From contig NZ_SZPZ01000001.1 in assembly GCF_005233875.1 (NCBI RefSeq), positions 1,302,001 to 1,366,000 of the forward strand: a DNA stretch of 64,000 bases, read 5' to 3'. Made by a program: the position numbers and the translations under genes. Shown piece by piece: positions 62,342 to 64,000 of this stretch. The number at the start of each line of letters is the position of its first letter. Position 1 is the stretch's first letter. The notes under the pieces are model-generated. The model was given only the letters and a program-made list of their open reading frames with translations. It was not told where the DNA came from and ran no database searches. The stretch comes from Kribbella jiaozuonensis (GTDB lineage Bacteria; Actinomycetota; Actinomycetes; Propionibacteriales; Kribbellaceae).

Positions 62342-63139
62342 TCAGAACAGCCCTGGGTTGTCGGTCAGCCAGGTCGTGAAGGTGCGGCCCGTGTGGCCGG
62401 TGAGCAGCTCGACGCCGGGCTCGATGCGCTGAGGTGAGCCGACACGCGACTTCCAGTAAGCCATCAGCGTCTCCCGCTGCCCCTCGTCACGCATCCGCAG
62501 TTCCCCGCGCGCTTCTTCCGGGCTGAGGTCAACAGCCTCGATCGGTACGCCGGTCGTCGCGGTGATGAGCCCGATCTGATGCCGGCGGGTCATCGATTCC
62601 GGCCCGGTCAGCGGATACCCGCGACCGTCATGCCCGTTCCCGGGCCCGTCCAGGAGGACCCGGATCGCCGCGTCCGCGATGTCCTGCTCGTGGATCGGCG
62701 CCTCCTCCGCATCGAGGTACGGGAGCCGGATCTGACCGATCGCCCGGACCTGATGCGCCCAGTGCCTCGTGTTGCTCATGAACGCACCAGGCTCGAGACA
62801 AGTCGTCGCATACGACCCGTCGGAGATCACCTGCTCGGTCTTCGCATGCGGATCCTCGGGACCGTCGAGCGACGACAGCGACGAGAGCAGCACGACCTGC
62901 TTCACCCCGGCAGCCTCGGCTGCGGCCGCGAAGGCGGGTGCCGTCGACGGGTCGGAGTACAGGAAGACCTGGCTGATGTCGGCCAGGGCGGGTGCGGGGT
63001 CGGCGGGGTCGTAGCCGACCGCCGACGGGAGGGCAGAGGGTTCGCGGCTGGCGACGCGGACGTCGTGGCCGGCCGCGATCAGACCCGCGGTGACGGCGCG
63101 GGCGATCGCGCCGCGGCCGCCGGTGACGAGAATTGTCAT
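62342..63139 (-). CDS. NmrA-like NAD(P)-binding reductase
   Basis: 265 residues. TGGRGAIARAVTAGL at the N-terminus is the Rossmann motif (GGxGxxG type); EQVISDGSYATTCLEPGAFM lies mid-protein, as in NAD(P)H:quinone-reductase-like and NmrA proteins. It diverges from the TetR gene across an operator palindrome and is its likely target. It ends 3 nt from the Tad operon stop. Confidence 0.88.
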   Translation of the reverse strand: MTILVTGGRGAIARAVTAGLIAAGHDVRVASREPSALPSAVGYDPADPAPALADISQVFLYSDPSTAPAFAAAAEAAGVKQVVLLSSLSSLDGPEDPHAKTEQVISDGSYATTCLEPGAFMSNTRHWAHQVRAIGQIRLPYLDAEEAPIHEQDIADAAIRVLLDGPGNGHDGRGYPLTGPESMTRRHQIGLITATTGVPIEAVDLSPEEARGELRMRDEGQRETLMAYWKSRVGSPQRIEPGVELLTGHTGRTFTTWLTDNPGLF

Positions 63140-63155
63140 TGGATACGCTCCAAAG

Positions 63156-63170
63156 ATGTAGTGACTACAT
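63156..63170. promoter_or_regulatory. TetR-type operator
   Basis: ATGTAGT-G-ACTACAT, a perfect 15-bp palindrome, 17 nt upstream of the NmrA-like start and just upstream of a possible tetR promoter (TTGGAT 63173-63178, TACGGT 63197-63202). Confidence 0.75.
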
Positions 63171-63208
63171 GATTGGATTCAGTAAAGCAGGTGCTCTACG
63201 GTGTGGCA

Positions 63209-63820
63209 ATGGAGGTCGGGCGGCGGGAGCGCAAGAAGCAGCAGACGCGGCATGCCATCTCGGATGTGGCGACGCGGCTGTTCCTCGAGCGCGGGTTCGA
63301 CGCGGTCACCGTCGCGGAGGTGGCGCGCGCGGCGGATGTCGCCGTACAGACGGTGTTCAACCACTTCCCGGCGAAGGAGGATCTGTTCTTCGACGAGTCG
63401 GGGTGGTGGCTGGGGCCGGCGCAGGCGATCCGGGAGGCGCCGGCGGATGCGGATCCGGTCGATGTGCTGGAGGCGCATTACCTGGCCGAGACGCGGGATC
63501 GGTTCGAGGTCGGGCATCTGGCGACGTGGAAGCAGTTCGTCCGCACGATCGAGAACAGCCCGGCGCTGGAGGCCCGTCGCCGGTGGCAGGCCGCCGAGCT
63601 CGAGGTCACGCTCACCGCGGCGCTCGACGAACGGGCTCCCGATCACCTGCGCAACCGGCTGATCGCAGCGCAGTACGCCGCCGCGCAGAAGGTGCTCGAG
63701 GAACACCTGATGCGCATCCTGCCCGACGACGCGTCTGCGCAGGAGCTCGCAGCCGCGCAAACCGGGCTCGAGCAGGCGGTCGCCCAGATCTTCGGCGTTC
63801 TTCGTCGAGGTCTCGCCTGA
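63209..63820 (+). CDS. TetR-family transcriptional regulator
   Basis: 203 residues. HTH: AISDVATRLFLERGFDAVTVAEVARAADVAVQTVFNHFPAKEDLFF in family register, followed by a C-terminal ligand domain. ATG 63209 is chosen since the upstream promoter predicts a start there, giving a leaderless message; a frame from 63173 also exists. It probably represses itself and the divergent NmrA-like gene. prfB follows 16 nt later on the same strand. Confidence 0.9.
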   Translation: MEVGRRERKKQQTRHAISDVATRLFLERGFDAVTVAEVARAADVAVQTVFNHFPAKEDLFFDESGWWLGPAQAIREAPADADPVDVLEAHYLAETRDRFEVGHLATWKQFVRTIENSPALEARRRWQAAELEVTLTAALDERAPDHLRNRLIAAQYAAAQKVLEEHLMRILPDDASAQELAAAQTGLEQAVAQIFGVLRRGLA

Positions 63821-63836
63821 GGTACGCTGTTTCGTT

Positions 63837-64000
63837 GTGGCTGGACTGGATTTTGACGCGGAGCTGAAGCAGCTCGACGTGACGATGACCTCGATCGAGA
63901 AAGTGCTTGATCTCCCCGCACTGCGCAAGGAGATCGACGAGCTCGGCGAGCAGGTCGCTGCGCCCGACCTCTGGGACGACCAGGCGAACGCGCAGAAGGT
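63837..64000 (+). CDS. prfB: Peptide chain release factor 2 (5' end, runs out of window)
   Basis: 54 codons are visible from GTG 63837: it starts VAGLDFDAELKQL and continues to DELGEQVAAPDLWDDQANAQ, the RF2 N-terminal domain. At the point where many bacteria have the programmed frameshift (a CTTTGAC signal), this gene reads CTT GAT in frame, so no frameshift is needed. The catalytic GGQ and SPF motifs lie outside the window. Confidence 0.92.
   Translation, partial: MAGLDFDAELKQLDVTMTSIEKVLDLPALRKEIDELGEQVAAPDLWDDQANAQK

Overview
The window looks like chromosome from a high-GC actinobacterium. The mix of genes (a myo-inositol catabolic operon, a very large NAD-dependent glutamate dehydrogenase, a minimal Tad pilus locus and a release factor 2 gene with no frameshift) would fit a Kribbella or Nocardioides-like organism. 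That placement is inference from protein character; there is no rRNA or other taxonomic marker here.

Layout. 1-12.1 kb is a stress or xenobiotic-type redox block: two large LuxR-type regulators (the first cut by the window edge), two alpha/beta hydrolases (one intact, one a remnant), a quinone reductase plus MFS exporter, a fused ATPase-permease ABC exporter, an aldo/keto reductase with an internal deletion, a secreted SnoaL-like protein and a deazaflavin-type nitroreductase. Four copies of one 19-bp palindrome, three followed at fixed distance by a second conserved block, tie most of these promoters together. 12.1-22.4 kb is a looser accessory stretch: a mobile-element-type protein, two DUF4386 membrane proteins around a DUF4389 protein and a membrane-anchored hydrolase, two divergent TolB-like secreted propellers, small secreted proteins, and several long stretches without clear genes. 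22.5-24.1 kb is an NmrA-like gene divergent from its likely MarR regulator, with a duplicated operator.

24.2-27.3 kb is a five-gene electron-transfer operon coupled by overlapping stop/start codons (Ser-rich exported protein, ApbE, ferric-reductase-like membrane protein, NuoF-like flavoprotein, 3Fe-4S-type ferredoxin). The NAD-glutamate dehydrogenase follows.

32.3-46.7 kb is a complete inositol catabolism and uptake locus: a divergent GntR regulator, then iolG, two TIM-barrel genes, iolC, an aldolase with a long repetitive extension, iolB, iolD, an ABC importer (binding protein, permease, ATPase), a second dehydrogenase and mmsA. A second sugar or inositol-derivative cluster sits at 49.9-56.3 kb: Fe/2-oxoglutarate oxygenase, FAD oxidoreductase, two Gfo/Idh/MocA dehydrogenases, an AraC regulator and a GntR paralogue of the iol regulator. 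Between them lie a 37-residue basic protein, a phosphotransferase-like protein with a degenerate catalytic loop, a LysR regulator and a CTP-synthase-like amidotransferase.

56.3-62.3 kb holds a SigE-family ECF sigma factor with a membrane partner, divergent from a compact Tad/Flp pilus operon (cpaF, tadB, tadC, a pilin-like peptide, two TadE-like proteins and a TadG-like protein). The window ends with an NmrA-like gene divergent from a TetR regulator, and the 5' end of prfB.
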